A stretch of 64,000 bases of DNA from Planctomycetota bacterium (GTDB lineage: Bacteria; Planctomycetota; UBA1135; UBA2386), in contig JALORC010000057.1 in assembly GCA_025459175.1 (NCBI GenBank), forward strand, positions 1 to 64,000, written 5' to 3'. Below, piece by piece: positions 27,766 through 37,061 of the stretch. The notes below the pieces were generated by a model. The model made no database searches, was not told the origin of the DNA, and saw nothing but the letters and a program-made list of their open reading frames with translations. The first letter of the stretch is position 1, and each line of letters starts with the position of its first letter. The position numbers and the translations under genes are program-made.

Positions 27766-28493
27766 GCCAGCGGCCGCTGCGCCGCGGCAACTGGTCGGTG
27801 CAAGAACTCGAGCGCCTCCGGTTGTTGCTGCCGAGGCGCGGGGTGGAACACACGGCGACACTGCTGCGCCGGTCGCCCGCCAGCGTGCAGCGCAAGGCCA
27901 TCGAGATGCTGCGGGTGCCGGCGCGGCGGGGCGACTGGACGGCGAGCGACGATGCCTTGCTGCGCGGCACCTGGGGCGCACTCGATCTGCGGCTGCTGTC
28001 CGTGATGCTCGGCCGACCGGCGGGCGAAGTGCGCCGTCGGGCCCAGGAGCTGCGGCAGAACCTGCGCAGCGGTGCGTGGTCGCGGGCCGACCAACTGAGC
28101 CTGAAGGAGCTCTACGGCACCCGAACCGACGACGATCTCGAAGTCTGCCTGTCGCGGCCGCGGGCGGAGATCGTCGCCAAGGCAGCCGAGCTGTGCCTGG
28201 CCAAGGACAAGCGGTTCGCCGCCAGGGTCGAGCCGGCGGACGCGGCCGCGCCCGCGCCGGCCGCTGCCCGGCGCATGCCGAGGTGGACCGCCGAGCAGGT
28301 GGAGCAGCTGCGGCAGATCTATGCCGATCGCGACAACCTGACCGTGGCACGCGCACTGGGCCGCACCGTCACCAGCGTCGCCAACAAGGCCAACCTGCTG
28401 GGGCTGAAGAAGAGCTCGTTGCTGTTGACGGACATCGGTCGACTCAACGTGCGCGCGCGATACGCCTGCGATCTCGGTGCTTCGGGAGTCTGA
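27762..28493 (+). CDS. Protein with four tandem Myb/SANT-like helix-turn-helix repeats
   Basis: A 243-residue basic protein. Four units of 43-50 residues each begin with a Trp context and end in a helix-turn-helix-like segment: RRGNWSVQELERLRLLLP at about 7-24, RRGDWTASDDALLRGTWG at 55-72, RSGAWSRADQLSLKELYG at 103-120, and RMPRWTAEQVEQLRQIYA at 172-189. The second halves read (R/G)R-(S/T)-x-x-(S/E)-V-x-x-(K/R)-A. A Pro/Ala linker separates repeats 3 and 4. This matches Myb/SANT-like folds, so nucleic-acid binding is likely. The ATG overlaps the ptsI stop. Function beyond binding, and any link to PTS, are unknown. Confidence 0.75.
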   Translation: MSQRPLRRGNWSVQELERLRLLLPRRGVEHTATLLRRSPASVQRKAIEMLRVPARRGDWTASDDALLRGTWGALDLRLLSVMLGRPAGEVRRRAQELRQNLRSGAWSRADQLSLKELYGTRTDDDLEVCLSRPRAEIVAKAAELCLAKDKRFAARVEPADAAAPAPAAARRMPRWTAEQVEQLRQIYADRDNLTVARALGRTVTSVANKANLLGLKKSSLLLTDIGRLNVRARYACDLGASGV

Positions 28494-28553
28494 GCCCGCG
28501 GTTCCAGGGCGCCGTGCCGCTGCCGCCCAAGCGCCCATTGCATGGCCTCCCGT

Positions 28554-28578
28554 CCGCCGGTGGGACGCCGGCCGGCGG
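28554..28578. terminator. Hairpin downstream of the Myb-like gene
   Basis: CCGCCGG (28554-28560) pairs with CCGGCGG (28572-28578) across an 11-nt loop, 61 bp past the stop of the Myb-like gene and about 95 bp before the STAS gene. GATTTCC follows, with only a short T-run. It may separate the ptsI unit from the STAS-kinase-regulator unit. Confidence 0.45.
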
Positions 28579-28671
28579 GATTTCCGTGGAGGCACTCAAC
28601 TCGACCGAGCTGCCCGGCCGATCCAGCGGTGCGTTCGTCGGGATGCCCGGCGAACCACACACGAGGACGCC

Positions 28672-29061
28672 ATGGAAATCGTTGGGAAGAAGAGCCAGGG
28701 CCTGTCGGTCACGGCGTTGAAGGACGACAAGACGGTCATCATCTCGTTCAACGACCGCAGTCTGAACTTCTACGTCACGGACTCGCTGAAGGAGTCGTTG
28801 AAGGAGACGATCAACGCCAAGATCGAGGACGGATACCAGCACTTCGTGCTGAACCTCGACAACGTCAAGATCATCGACTCCTGTGGAGTCGGACTGATCA
28901 TCGTCGCCAACAACGTGACGTCGTCGCGCAACTGCAAGCTCTACCTGAGCAACATCAAGCCGTTCATCGTCAAGATCTTCGAGATCATGCGGATCTCGAA
29001 GCACCTGGCGATCTACGACAAGGAAGACGACGCGCTGGCCGCCATCAAGGGCGCCAAGTAG
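28672..29061 (+). CDS. STAS-domain anti-sigma factor antagonist
   Basis: A 129-residue STAS protein in the SpoIIAA/RsbV style. The conserved phosphorylation-site segment is IDSCGVGLI with S70. Such proteins release a sigma factor or partner when unphosphorylated and are controlled by a kinase/phosphatase pair. Start is the ATG at 28672, preceded by GAGG 6 nt upstream. The Lys-rich early region (KKSQGLSVTALKDDK) and less Ala-rich composition make it stand out from its neighbours. No SpoIIAB-type HATPase anti-sigma gene is next to it; instead a histidine kinase and a receiver follow on the same strand. Confidence 0.88.
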   Translation: MEIVGKKSQGLSVTALKDDKTVIISFNDRSLNFYVTDSLKESLKETINAKIEDGYQHFVLNLDNVKIIDSCGVGLIIVANNVTSSRNCKLYLSNIKPFIVKIFEIMRISKHLAIYDKEDDALAAIKGAK

Positions 29062-29134
29062 TCGACTCGGTCGTCCTCGTGCGTGTGGAGTTGGGGAGGC
29101 GGTGGTTCGCCCGCCCCCTGGCCGGTGGCCCAGC

Positions 29135-30694
29135 ATGGCTGACATCGCGAGTTTCCTGATCGCAGACGGAGAGGACGGGGCGTCGGAGCGCTTGCAGCAG
29201 CGGTTGCAGGTCTGCGGTGTCCGTGCCGAGCTCGTCCAGGACGTCATGGCCGCGCTGGCGGCTCGGCCACTCGCCGTGGATGCCGTCGTGCTGCCGGTCG
29301 GCTCTCGGGATCTCGAGGCCCGACTGCCGATCGTCCGCGCCAGCGGGATCCCGATCCTGCTCGCGGTCGCTGCCGGCCCGGCCTCGGTCGACGTTCTCGA
29401 GCGCGCGTTGTCGTGGGGCTGCGCGGGAGTGCTCCCTGCCGATGCATCCGACGCGGCGGTGGCCGCTCTGATCGCGCGGCTTCGCGAGCGGCTCGCCGAG
29501 TCGGGGCGGGGCGACACGGAAGTGCAGCGGTTGCGGATCCAGTCGGACGAACTGCGGCGTCGATGTGCGCAGCAGGCCGAGCGGTTCCAGGAGTCGCAAG
29601 AGACCTTCTTCATCGACCTGTCACGGATGATGAACATCATCAGCAACATCATGGACGGCATCGTGTTCGTCGATCGTGGCGGCAACGTCACGTTGATGAA
29701 CCCGGCGGCCGAGGACCTGCTCGGCATCAAGTCGTTCGTCGCCATCGGCCGACCGCTGGCCGGGCTGCAGGGTTGTCCCGAGCTGGTCCGCACGCTGGCC
29801 GGCGACCACGAGCGCATCGGTTCGCAGAAGGAGATCGTGCAGACGGTCGAGGTCCATCACAGCGAGCAGGACCTGCTCTACATCAAGTGCATGACCAGCC
29901 GCGTGCTCGACTACCGGGCCCAGCCGGCCGGCACGCTGACGGTGCTCCGCGACGTCACCGCGGAGTTCAAGACCGACCAGCTGAAGAACCAGTACCTGTC
30001 GATCGTCGCGCACGAGCTGCGCACGCCGCTGACCGGCATCAAGACGTTCGCGACGATGATGGTGAAGGGCACCCTCGGCAGCCTCTCCGAGCGGCAGCAG
30101 CGCGTCTGCGAGTCGATCCGCGAGCAGTCGGTGCGCCTCGAGCACCAGATCGACAAGCTGATCAACCTCGGCAACCTGGAGTCGGCCGACTACGGCCAGG
30201 ACCGCGAGGTCGTGCCGCTGTGGGAGTTCGCCGCCGGCCTGCTGGCGCCGTTCGAGCAGCCCGCGCGCGACCGCCGCATCGACCTGAGCTTCGAGATCGC
30301 CCCCGGCGAGGCGTTCCTGTTCGCCGACCGGGCCGACCTGCGGCGCGCCTGCCAGGCGCTGATCGAGAACTCGGTCAAGTTCGCCCGCGACGGGGGGCGG
30401 GTCGCCGTCTCGATCGAGCGCGACGGCGACGGCCTCCGGTTCCGGGTGCACGACGACGGCATCGGCATCGATCCGCGCTACCACCGCCGGGTGTTCGAGA
30501 AGTTCTTCCAGGTCGAGGATCCCCTCACGCGCCATCACGGCGGCGCCGGACTCGGCCTGTTCGTGGCCCGCGGGATCGTCGAAGCGCACGGAAGTCGCAT
30601 CGAACTCTCCAGCCAGCTGGGGCAAGGAGCCGATTTCTCCTTTGCCCTGCCGGTGCACCGGCAGATTCCGCAAGCGGTATCGAACACCCCCTAG
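29135..30694 (+). CDS. PAS histidine kinase with N-terminal degenerate receiver
   Basis: A 519-residue cytoplasmic kinase with no membrane segments. Residues about 5-118 form a receiver-like domain (SFLIADGEDGASERLQQRL...DAVVLPVG); the usual phospho-Asp position reads as Pro/Val, so it is a pseudo-receiver. A PAS domain follows near 165-280 (IMDGIVFVDRGGNVTLMNPA). The HisKA box is HELRTPLTGIKTF with H293, then HATPase motifs NSVKFA, DDGIGID and GGAGLGLFVARG. The kinase would phosphorylate the receiver encoded 18 bp downstream. It lies 73 bp past the STAS gene. The signal sensed is unknown. Confidence 0.9.
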   Translation: MADIASFLIADGEDGASERLQQRLQVCGVRAELVQDVMAALAARPLAVDAVVLPVGSRDLEARLPIVRASGIPILLAVAAGPASVDVLERALSWGCAGVLPADASDAAVAALIARLRERLAESGRGDTEVQRLRIQSDELRRRCAQQAERFQESQETFFIDLSRMMNIISNIMDGIVFVDRGGNVTLMNPAAEDLLGIKSFVAIGRPLAGLQGCPELVRTLAGDHERIGSQKEIVQTVEVHHSEQDLLYIKCMTSRVLDYRAQPAGTLTVLRDVTAEFKTDQLKNQYLSIVAHELRTPLTGIKTFATMMVKGTLGSLSERQQRVCESIREQSVRLEHQIDKLINLGNLESADYGQDREVVPLWEFAAGLLAPFEQPARDRRIDLSFEIAPGEAFLFADRADLRRACQALIENSVKFARDGGRVAVSIERDGDGLRFRVHDDGIGIDPRYHRRVFEKFFQVEDPLTRHHGGAGLGLFVARGIVEAHGSRIELSSQLGQGADFSFALPVHRQIPQAVSNTP

Positions 30695-30711
30695 CAGCAC
30701 TGAGCACAGAC

Positions 30712-31086
30712 ATGCAACGAACCGTTCTGATCATCGAAGACGAGAAGCTGATCATCGTCTCCACCCAGATGGTGCTCGAGGCCGCCGGGTTCCGCGTCGA
30801 GTCGGCGACCAACGGCGAGGACGGCATCGCCAAGGCGAAGTCGCAGACCCCGGATCTGGTCCTGCTCGACATCATGATGCCCGGCATCGACGGCTGGGAG
30901 ACCCTGACCCGGCTCAAGCGCGACACGACGACGGCCACCATCCCGGTGGTGATCTTCACGGCGCGCGAGCACTCGCGCGGTCATCAGAAGAGCGCCGAGA
31001 TGGGCGCGGCGGACTACTTCCGCAAGCCGTTCGAGCCGGACGAGCTGATCGAGCTGGTCGAGAAGCACTGCGGCCAGCGCGCCTGA
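30712..31086 (+). CDS. Single-domain response regulator
   Basis: A 124-residue CheY-like receiver without output domain. The acidic pocket is E9-D10, the phospho-acceptor D53 in LLDIMMPGIDGWE, then T83 and K105 in FRKPFEPDE. It follows the kinase at 18 bp and probably passes phosphate on to another protein or binds it directly. The next gene is convergent and 19 bp away. Because there is no DNA-binding domain, its target must be a protein; the upstream STAS protein is a candidate partner by proximity only. Confidence 0.93.
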   Translation: MQRTVLIIEDEKLIIVSTQMVLEAAGFRVESATNGEDGIAKAKSQTPDLVLLDIMMPGIDGWETLTRLKRDTTTATIPVVIFTAREHSRGHQKSAEMGAADYFRKPFEPDELIELVEKHCGQRA

Positions 31087-31105
31087 GGCGCGGCCGGGTG
31101 CCGCG

Positions 31106-32368
31106 TCACTCGTGGCGCAGCGCTTCCACCGGGTCCATGTTCGCCGCCCGCCAGGCCGGGTAGAGGCCGAACACGATGCCGACCGCGGCCGAGATGCAGA
31201 AGGCCAGCAGCACGTGCACCGGCTGGATCGAGGTCGGCTGCTTGAACCAGTGCTCGATGCCCCACGGCACCAGCACGCCGAGGCCGACGCCGACGATGCC
31301 GCCGAGCGCGGACAGCACGCCCGCTTCGACCAGGAACTGCTGCACGATGTGCTTCTTCTTGGCACCGAGCGCGCGGCGGATGCCGATCTCGCGCGTGCGC
31401 TCGGTCACCGTCGCCAGCATCACGTTCATGATGCCGATGCCGCCGACCAGCAGGCTGATCGAGGCGATCACGGCCAGCACCAGGTTGAACATCTTCTGCG
31501 TCGCCTCGGCCTTCTGCAGCAGCTCGAGCGGCACCGTGATCTCGGTGTCCTTCTTCGCCGCGTGGGCCGGCTTCAGCATGTAGTCGATGACCGCCGACGC
31601 GGTCTCGACCTCTTCCATGGTCGGCAGCTTGACCTTGATCTCGTGCAGCTCGACCATCTCGTAGCGGTTGGTCGACGGATTGCGCACCGTGTCGCCGAAG
31701 CGCCGGCGCGAACTGCTGAGCGGGATGAACGCGCACTCGTCGAGCGTGGTACCGTTCGGCGAGGCGGCGCGGCCCTGGTAGGCGAGCACGCCGACCACCT
31801 CGAAGCGGTCCTCGATGCCGACCAGGATGGTGTGGCCGATCGGGTTCTCGAGCGGGAACAGCTGCTTGGCGAGCCGTTCGCCGAGCACGCAGACGTTGGC
31901 CTGCCGCTGCAGATCCAGCTCGGTGAGCCAGCGTCCCTCGTGCACCTTCATGTTGGTGACGTCGAGGAACGCCACCTCGGTGCCGACGATCATCGTGCTG
32001 CTCCAGTTCTCACCGCGGATGATGCCGCGCTGGAACTCGCGCGCGCGCACCACGGTCGCGTGCGGCAGCAGGTTCTGGATGCGGTCGGCCTCCGGGTAGA
32101 ACAGCCCGTAGCCGAGGATGCTCATCATGCTCGTCGACGAGGTCTGCTGCGTCTCCTCGGGCTTCTTGCTGCGCACCAGCACGTTGGTGACGCCCATGTC
32201 GCGGTACTGCTTCAGCGTCTCGGCCGACGCACCCTCGCCGACCGCCAGCATCGCGATCACCGAGGCGACGCCGAACAGGATGCCGGCGGTGGTCAGCGTG
32301 CTGCGGAGCTTGTGCAGCATCAGGCTCTTCAGGCCGAGCCGCACCATGCGCATCGTGTCGCCGATCAT
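31106..32368 (-). CDS. MacB-like ABC transporter permease
   Basis: A 420-residue permease with an N-terminal membrane segment (about residues 25-48), a large periplasmic domain (about 55-285), and three C-terminal segments with TERTREIGIRRALGAKKKHI between the first two. This is the MacB/FtsX membrane topology. It forms the last gene of a four-gene minus-strand operon with an outer-membrane lipoprotein, a fusion protein and an ATPase. Its start overlaps the ATPase stop by ATGA. The system is predicted to drive export from the periplasm through the TolC-like channel; substrate (peptide, lipid, macrolide) unknown. Confidence 0.9.
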   Translation of the reverse strand: MIGDTMRMVRLGLKSLMLHKLRSTLTTAGILFGVASVIAMLAVGEGASAETLKQYRDMGVTNVLVRSKKPEETQQTSSTSMMSILGYGLFYPEADRIQNLLPHATVVRAREFQRGIIRGENWSSTMIVGTEVAFLDVTNMKVHEGRWLTELDLQRQANVCVLGERLAKQLFPLENPIGHTILVGIEDRFEVVGVLAYQGRAASPNGTTLDECAFIPLSSSRRRFGDTVRNPSTNRYEMVELHEIKVKLPTMEEVETASAVIDYMLKPAHAAKKDTEITVPLELLQKAEATQKMFNLVLAVIASISLLVGGIGIMNVMLATVTERTREIGIRRALGAKKKHIVQQFLVEAGVLSALGGIVGVGLGVLVPWGIEHWFKQPTSIQPVHVLLAFCISAAVGIVFGLYPAWRAANMDPVEALRHE

Positions 32369-33093
32369 GACCGACCTCCGTTCGCCGCCGCGGCGCGGTT
32401 GTCGATCAGCTGCTCGACCATGCCGTCGCGCAACCACAGCGTGTGGTCGGCGCGTTCGGCGACCTTCGGGTTGTGGGTCACGATGACGATGGTCACGCCG
32501 TCCTTGCGCAGGTCGTCGAACAGGTCGAGGATCTCGCGCTCGGTGTTGCTGTCGAGGTTGCCGGTCGCCTCGTCGGCGAGCAGGAACAGCGGGTCGTTCA
32601 TCAGTGCGCGGGCGATCGCGACACGCTGCTGCTGGCCGCCGGACAGCTCCAGCGGCCGGTGTTCGAGCCGCTTGCCGAGACCGACGCGGTCGGCCAGGTA
32701 CTCCGCCTTCTTGCGTGACTCGGGGCCGACGCGGCCCTGGTAGAACAGCGGCACCTCGAGGTTCTCGAGCACGGTCAGCTGCGGGATCAGGTTGAACGAC
32801 TGGAAGATGAAGCCGATCTCGCGCCCGCGCACGTCGGACAGGTCGTCGTCGTTCAGCTTGCTGACGTCGCGGCCGCCGACGCGGTACTCGCCGGTGGTGG
32901 GGCGGTCGAGGCCACCCAGGATGTTCAGCATCGTGCTCTTGCCGGAGCCCGAGCGGCCCATGATGGCGAGGTAGTCGCCCTTGCGGACCTGCATCGAGAC
33001 GCCGTTCAGGGCGCGCACGATGTTGGTCTTGCCCATCACGTAGTGACGGTGCACGTCGACGAACTCGGCGATGATCGGACGCGGGTCGGTCAT
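32365..33093 (-). CDS. MacB-like ABC transporter ATP-binding protein
   Basis: A 242-residue ATPase. Walker A is GRSGSGKST (46-54), signature LSGGQQQR (148-155), Walker B LFLLADE (167-173), then TGNLDS and a switch His in VTHN. It resembles the ATPase of MacB/LolD-type exporters; here it is separate from the permease, as in many MacAB-like systems outside enterobacteria. It sits 22 bp after the fusion-protein gene and overlaps the permease by ATGA. Start at 33093 gives the usual length; an upstream in-frame ATG would add an Ala-rich stretch. Confidence 0.93.
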   Translation of the reverse strand: MTDPRPIIAEFVDVHRHYVMGKTNIVRALNGVSMQVRKGDYLAIMGRSGSGKSTMLNILGGLDRPTTGEYRVGGRDVSKLNDDDLSDVRGREIGFIFQSFNLIPQLTVLENLEVPLFYQGRVGPESRKKAEYLADRVGLGKRLEHRPLELSGGQQQRVAIARALMNDPLFLLADEATGNLDSNTEREILDLFDDLRKDGVTIVIVTHNPKVAERADHTLWLRDGMVEQLIDNRAAAANGGRS

Positions 33094-33115
33094 GGCTGCG
33101 GCGCTGGTGTGGGGC

Positions 33116-35244
33116 TCAGTTGCCGCGATCGGGACGGCCGCCGCCGCCACTGCCGTTGTCGCCGCCGCCCGGGCGAGCACCGCCCATCAGCGTGCGCATC
33201 GACGCCCGCAGCTTGTCCTGGTGCGTCTGCGCGGTGGTGAGGTCGTTGGCGTCGAGCGCCTTGCGCAGCGCTCCCAGGGTGCCCTCGAACTCCTTCGCTG
33301 CTTCCTCGCCGACCCGCTCGCGCGCGCCGTCGACCATGCCCTGCATACGATCGAGGCCGGACTTCGCCTGCTCGAGCTCCTCGGGCGTCATGTCGACGAA
33401 CTTCTTGCGGGTGCCCGGACCACCGGCGCCCCCCGGGCGCTGCCGCCGGCCGTCGCCGGCCGCCGAGGCGTCGCCGGCCGCCGGGCCACCGGCGCCCTGC
33501 GGCAGCGCCGCCGGCGTGTTGCCGCTGGTGGGCTTCAGCTCGGCCGGTGGTGGCGCCACCGGTTGCTCGAACTTCGGCTGCGCCGCACCGGCCGGTGGGG
33601 TCAGGTAGATGACGGCGCCGGGTTCGAGGCCCTTCAGCACCTCGACGCGCTCGCTGTTCTGCCTCCCGACCTCGACCTGGACCGCCTTCGGGCCGTCCGC
33701 GGTGCGTTGCCACACGTAGTTGACCAGGCGATCGCGCTGCACCGACTGCAGCGGCACCGGCAACGCGTCCTTGATGGTGTCGACCATGATCGTCACGTTC
33801 GCGGCCATGCGCGACCGCAGCCGACCGTCGGGGTTGTCGCTGTCGAGCTCGACGACGGTGGTGTAGACCTTGCGATCGCTGGTCATCCAGCCGCTGTTGC
33901 TGTCGGCGACCGGCGCCACGTTGGTGACGCGGCCGGTGAAGTTCTCGCCCTGGAACGCCTCGACGCTGACCACCGCCGCCTGGCCGCGCATGACCTTGTC
34001 GACCTGCGCCTCCTGCACCTTGATCACGCAGCGCATCTTGGTGGTGTCCGGCAGGATGATCAGCTCCTGGCGTTCGCGCACCTGCACACCCTCGCGCACG
34101 GCCTCGCCACCGCCGCGGTTGCGGTCGATGCGGGCGTAGACCACGGTGCCGGGCGTCGGCGCCAGGATGATCGCGCTCTTGATCTGCCGCTCGAGGTTCT
34201 CGAGCCGCTCCTTGGCCAGCTCGAACTCGGCCTGCTTCTCTGCAGGTCGCTGTCGGCCTTGATCACCGCGGCCTCGTTGCTGCCCTTCACGCGCTCGAGC
34301 TCGAGCGCGGCGTTGTCGCGGTCCTGGGTCAGCTTGATGCGTTCGCGCGCGAGCGTGTAGTTGATCAGCAGGTCGAGATCGTTCCACGCCAGCGACACCT
34401 TCGACATCTGCGACTGGAACGCGAGCCGGTCCTTCTCGAGCTCGTTGCGGGTGATGAACTGCTTCGCCGCCAGCCGCTCGCTGTAGCCGTAGGTGTCCTC
34501 CTTGATCTTGAGGTCGGCCATCGCCAGCCGGATCGTGTCGGCCTGCTGCAGGATCTTGTTGGCCATCTCGCCCATGTCGCGCTCGGCGCCGCCGGTGCTG
34601 TCGCCGTCGATGGCCAGCAGCTCGTAGACCTTGTCGACGAGGCCGATGTAGGCGCGGGCATCGACGCCACCCGCCTTGGCCGCCGCCGGCGTGCCGGCCG
34701 GCGTCGGCTCCACGACGGGGGAAACCAGCGCCTGCAGGCGCTTGATCATGTCGAGGTTCTTGCCCTCGGCGCCGCTGTTGGGGCCGCCGGCGGAGCGGCG
34801 ACCGAGCAGCTTCTCGAGCTCCATGTCGGCGATGCGCAGGTTCGACATCGCCGTGTTGCGCTTGGTGGTGAGTTCCTTCTCCAGGATCTCCTTCTCCTTC
34901 TTGGCCTGGGTCTGCGCCGCCTCGGCCTTGGCCACCGCGATCGCCTGGTTGGCGCGTTTCTCGACCAGCTCGCTGACGTCGAGTTCGACCAGCTTCTCGC
35001 CCTGCTTCACCATCGTGCCCTCCGGCACGATGAAGATGACGGTCGACTGGCCCTCGACCTCGGAGCGCACGATGGTCTCGCGCAGCGCCTGCAGCTCGGC
35101 GTTCTCGCGCACCGTGATCGGCAGGTCGTCGCGGCGCACGGTGAACAGGTTGCCTTCCTGGGCCTGCTGTTCGGCGGTCGAGGCGCCACAGGCCGCGAGC
35201 AGCGCGGCGAGGGCGAGCAGGGAGAGGTTGCGATGGCGGGTCAT
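33116..35244 (-). pseudogene. HlyD/MacA-like membrane fusion protein, frameshifted
   Basis: The reading begins at 35244 with a lipoprotein signal (LLAAC, C19) followed by an HlyD-type barrel start (LRETIVRSEVEGQSTV, then VPEGTMVKQGEKLVELDVS) and a coiled coil. After VIKADSDLQ at about 34241 it leaves frame; the continuation EKQAEFELAKERLENLERQ is in the next frame and runs to 33116. One missing G in CAGGAG (seen as CAGAG) explains the shift. Rejoined, the protein is about 709 residues, including a barrel, beta domain and an unusual C-terminal extension (TPEELEQAKSGLDRMQGM...). Either an assembly error or a real defect that breaks the exporter. Called a pseudogene only on that basis. Confidence 0.82.
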
Positions 35245-35273
35245 GCGGTTGTCCACGGGATGGCTGCAGCGGG

Positions 35274-36893
35274 TCATTCGGCCGTCCTCGGCTGTGGCCC
35301 GGACTGTGGCATCGGCAGGTCGAGGTCGAAGCGCAACCCGCTCGGCTCGAGCGTGATGGCTTCCAGGTTGTTCATCAGGGCGAGGCGGGCGATCGCGTAG
35401 TTGACCAGCGCCGCGTTGCGGCTCAGTTGCGATGCCAGCAGGGCGCGTTGCGCATCCAGCTTCTCGAACGCGGGCTCGCGACCGGCATCGTAGAGCGCGC
35501 TGGTCGCCTCGAAGCGCTGTTCGCCGAGCACCACGGCTTTGCTCTGGATCTGGTAGGTCTGCAGCGCCGCTTCGATGTTGCGCAGCGCCGCCCGCACGGC
35601 CGCGGTCAGCTGGTCCTGGTTCTGTTCGCGGGCGCGGATCGCCTGGTCGAAGCTGATCAGCGCACTGCGGTAGGCGTTGCGCACCGGCACGCGGTTGAGC
35701 ACCAGGTCGAGGTCGACGCCGGCCGACCAGTTGATGCGCGACCAGTCGAGGTCGAGACCCTTGCCGGATTCCGAGGGCACGCTGATCGCCGCCGTGAAGT
35801 CGAGCTGCATGCCGAGCGCGTCCTCGGCGATCAGCGCGCGGCGGCCGGCGTCCTCGACCTCGTCGACCGTGGTGCGGAAGTCGTAGCGACGCTGCAGCGA
35901 CAACTCGATCGCGCGCGATTCGGCGATCGTCACCGGCTGGGTGCCGCGCTCCTGCAGCTTCTGCAGCTCGGCGGGGTCGAGTTCGATCTTCGCCTCGACC
36001 GGCAGACCCAGGGACAGCTTGAACTGGTCGAGCAGCGTTTGCAGGTCGTTCTGGGCGTTGACCCGCTGCGCGTCGGCCGTGTACTCGTCTTGTTCGGCGC
36101 GCCCGAGGTCGGTGATGGTCTTGCGGCCGGCGGCGAACAGTTCCTGGGTCTCGCGCCGCAGCGTCGCCACCCGGTTGTAGTTGGCCTCGACGTTGGCGAG
36201 GTCGCTCATCTGCCGGACGATGCGCCAGTAGTCGGCGACCAGGTCGATCGCGAACGTCACGCGGAAGCGCTCGTAGTCGCGCATCGCGTAGACCACGTCG
36301 CGTTCGGCCTGGGTCAGCGGCTCGCGGGCGATGCGGCGACCCGAGCCGCGCAGCAGCGGCTGGGTGATCGTGAGGTCGAGGATCGAGTTGCCGTCGAAGC
36401 TGCCGCCGGACAGCACCGAACGCAGGAAGGTCTGCACGAAGCTGGCGACCACGCGGGTGCCGTAGACGCTGTTGGCGTTGGCCGACAGGTCGTCGCCGAG
36501 CCGCGCGTTGGCGGTGTCGTCGGCGCTGCCGCTGATCTGGTCGGTGCTGCCGCCGCCGAAGCGCCACGCGAAGTCGTTCTGACTGCGGGTCAGGTTCAAT
36601 GCCGCCAGGTAGAGCCGTTCCTTCTGGGTCTGGAACTCGCGGCTGTTCTCGGCGGCGACGTCGAGCGCCTCGACCAGCGTCAGCATGCGTGGCGTGGGCG
36701 TCTGCTGCAGTTGCTTGCGCAGCGTGTCGACCGGCCGCTCGACCGCGAAGCGGCGCCGCTCGCCGGTGAGCTTGGCGGAGGTCGTGTCCAGGATGCCGTA
36801 GACCTCGCGATCGGCGGATTCCTTGTTGGCGTCCGGCGCGTAGCAGGCGGACAGCGCGGCGAGGCAGAGCAGGGCGACAGCGGAGCGGGGCAT
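35274..36893 (-). CDS. TolC-family outer-membrane efflux lipoprotein
   Basis: A 539-residue protein with a lipoprotein signal (LAALSAC, C17) and the long helical pairs of the OEP family: EALDVAAENSREFQTQKERL near 77-96, and a repeat of the same pattern in the second half (LNRVPVRNAYRSALISFDQ). It would form the outer-membrane channel for the tripartite exporter encoded directly downstream (29 bp to the fusion-protein gene). Lacks a TolC-like Ser/Asp ring that I could identify. It starts the operon; a 168-bp spacer separates it from the divergent coaB gene. Confidence 0.88.
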   Translation of the reverse strand: MPRSAVALLCLAALSACYAPDANKESADREVYGILDTTSAKLTGERRRFAVERPVDTLRKQLQQTPTPRMLTLVEALDVAAENSREFQTQKERLYLAALNLTRSQNDFAWRFGGGSTDQISGSADDTANARLGDDLSANANSVYGTRVVASFVQTFLRSVLSGGSFDGNSILDLTITQPLLRGSGRRIAREPLTQAERDVVYAMRDYERFRVTFAIDLVADYWRIVRQMSDLANVEANYNRVATLRRETQELFAAGRKTITDLGRAEQDEYTADAQRVNAQNDLQTLLDQFKLSLGLPVEAKIELDPAELQKLQERGTQPVTIAESRAIELSLQRRYDFRTTVDEVEDAGRRALIAEDALGMQLDFTAAISVPSESGKGLDLDWSRINWSAGVDLDLVLNRVPVRNAYRSALISFDQAIRAREQNQDQLTAAVRAALRNIEAALQTYQIQSKAVVLGEQRFEATSALYDAGREPAFEKLDAQRALLASQLSRNAALVNYAIARLALMNNLEAITLEPSGLRFDLDLPMPQSGPQPRTAE

Positions 36894-37061
36894 TGGGCGA
36901 GCGAACGGAGCGCGTGGGCGCGGGCGAGTTGGTTCCCGCCGCGGCGCGTTGAACGAGCTAAGTAGTGGACCCCGGCTGTTTTTTCTCCCCCGCGGACCGA
37001 CTGTTACTACGATAGGACTTTGGCGGTTGCGACCGGGCGGTCGCGGCGATTCGACGGGGGC

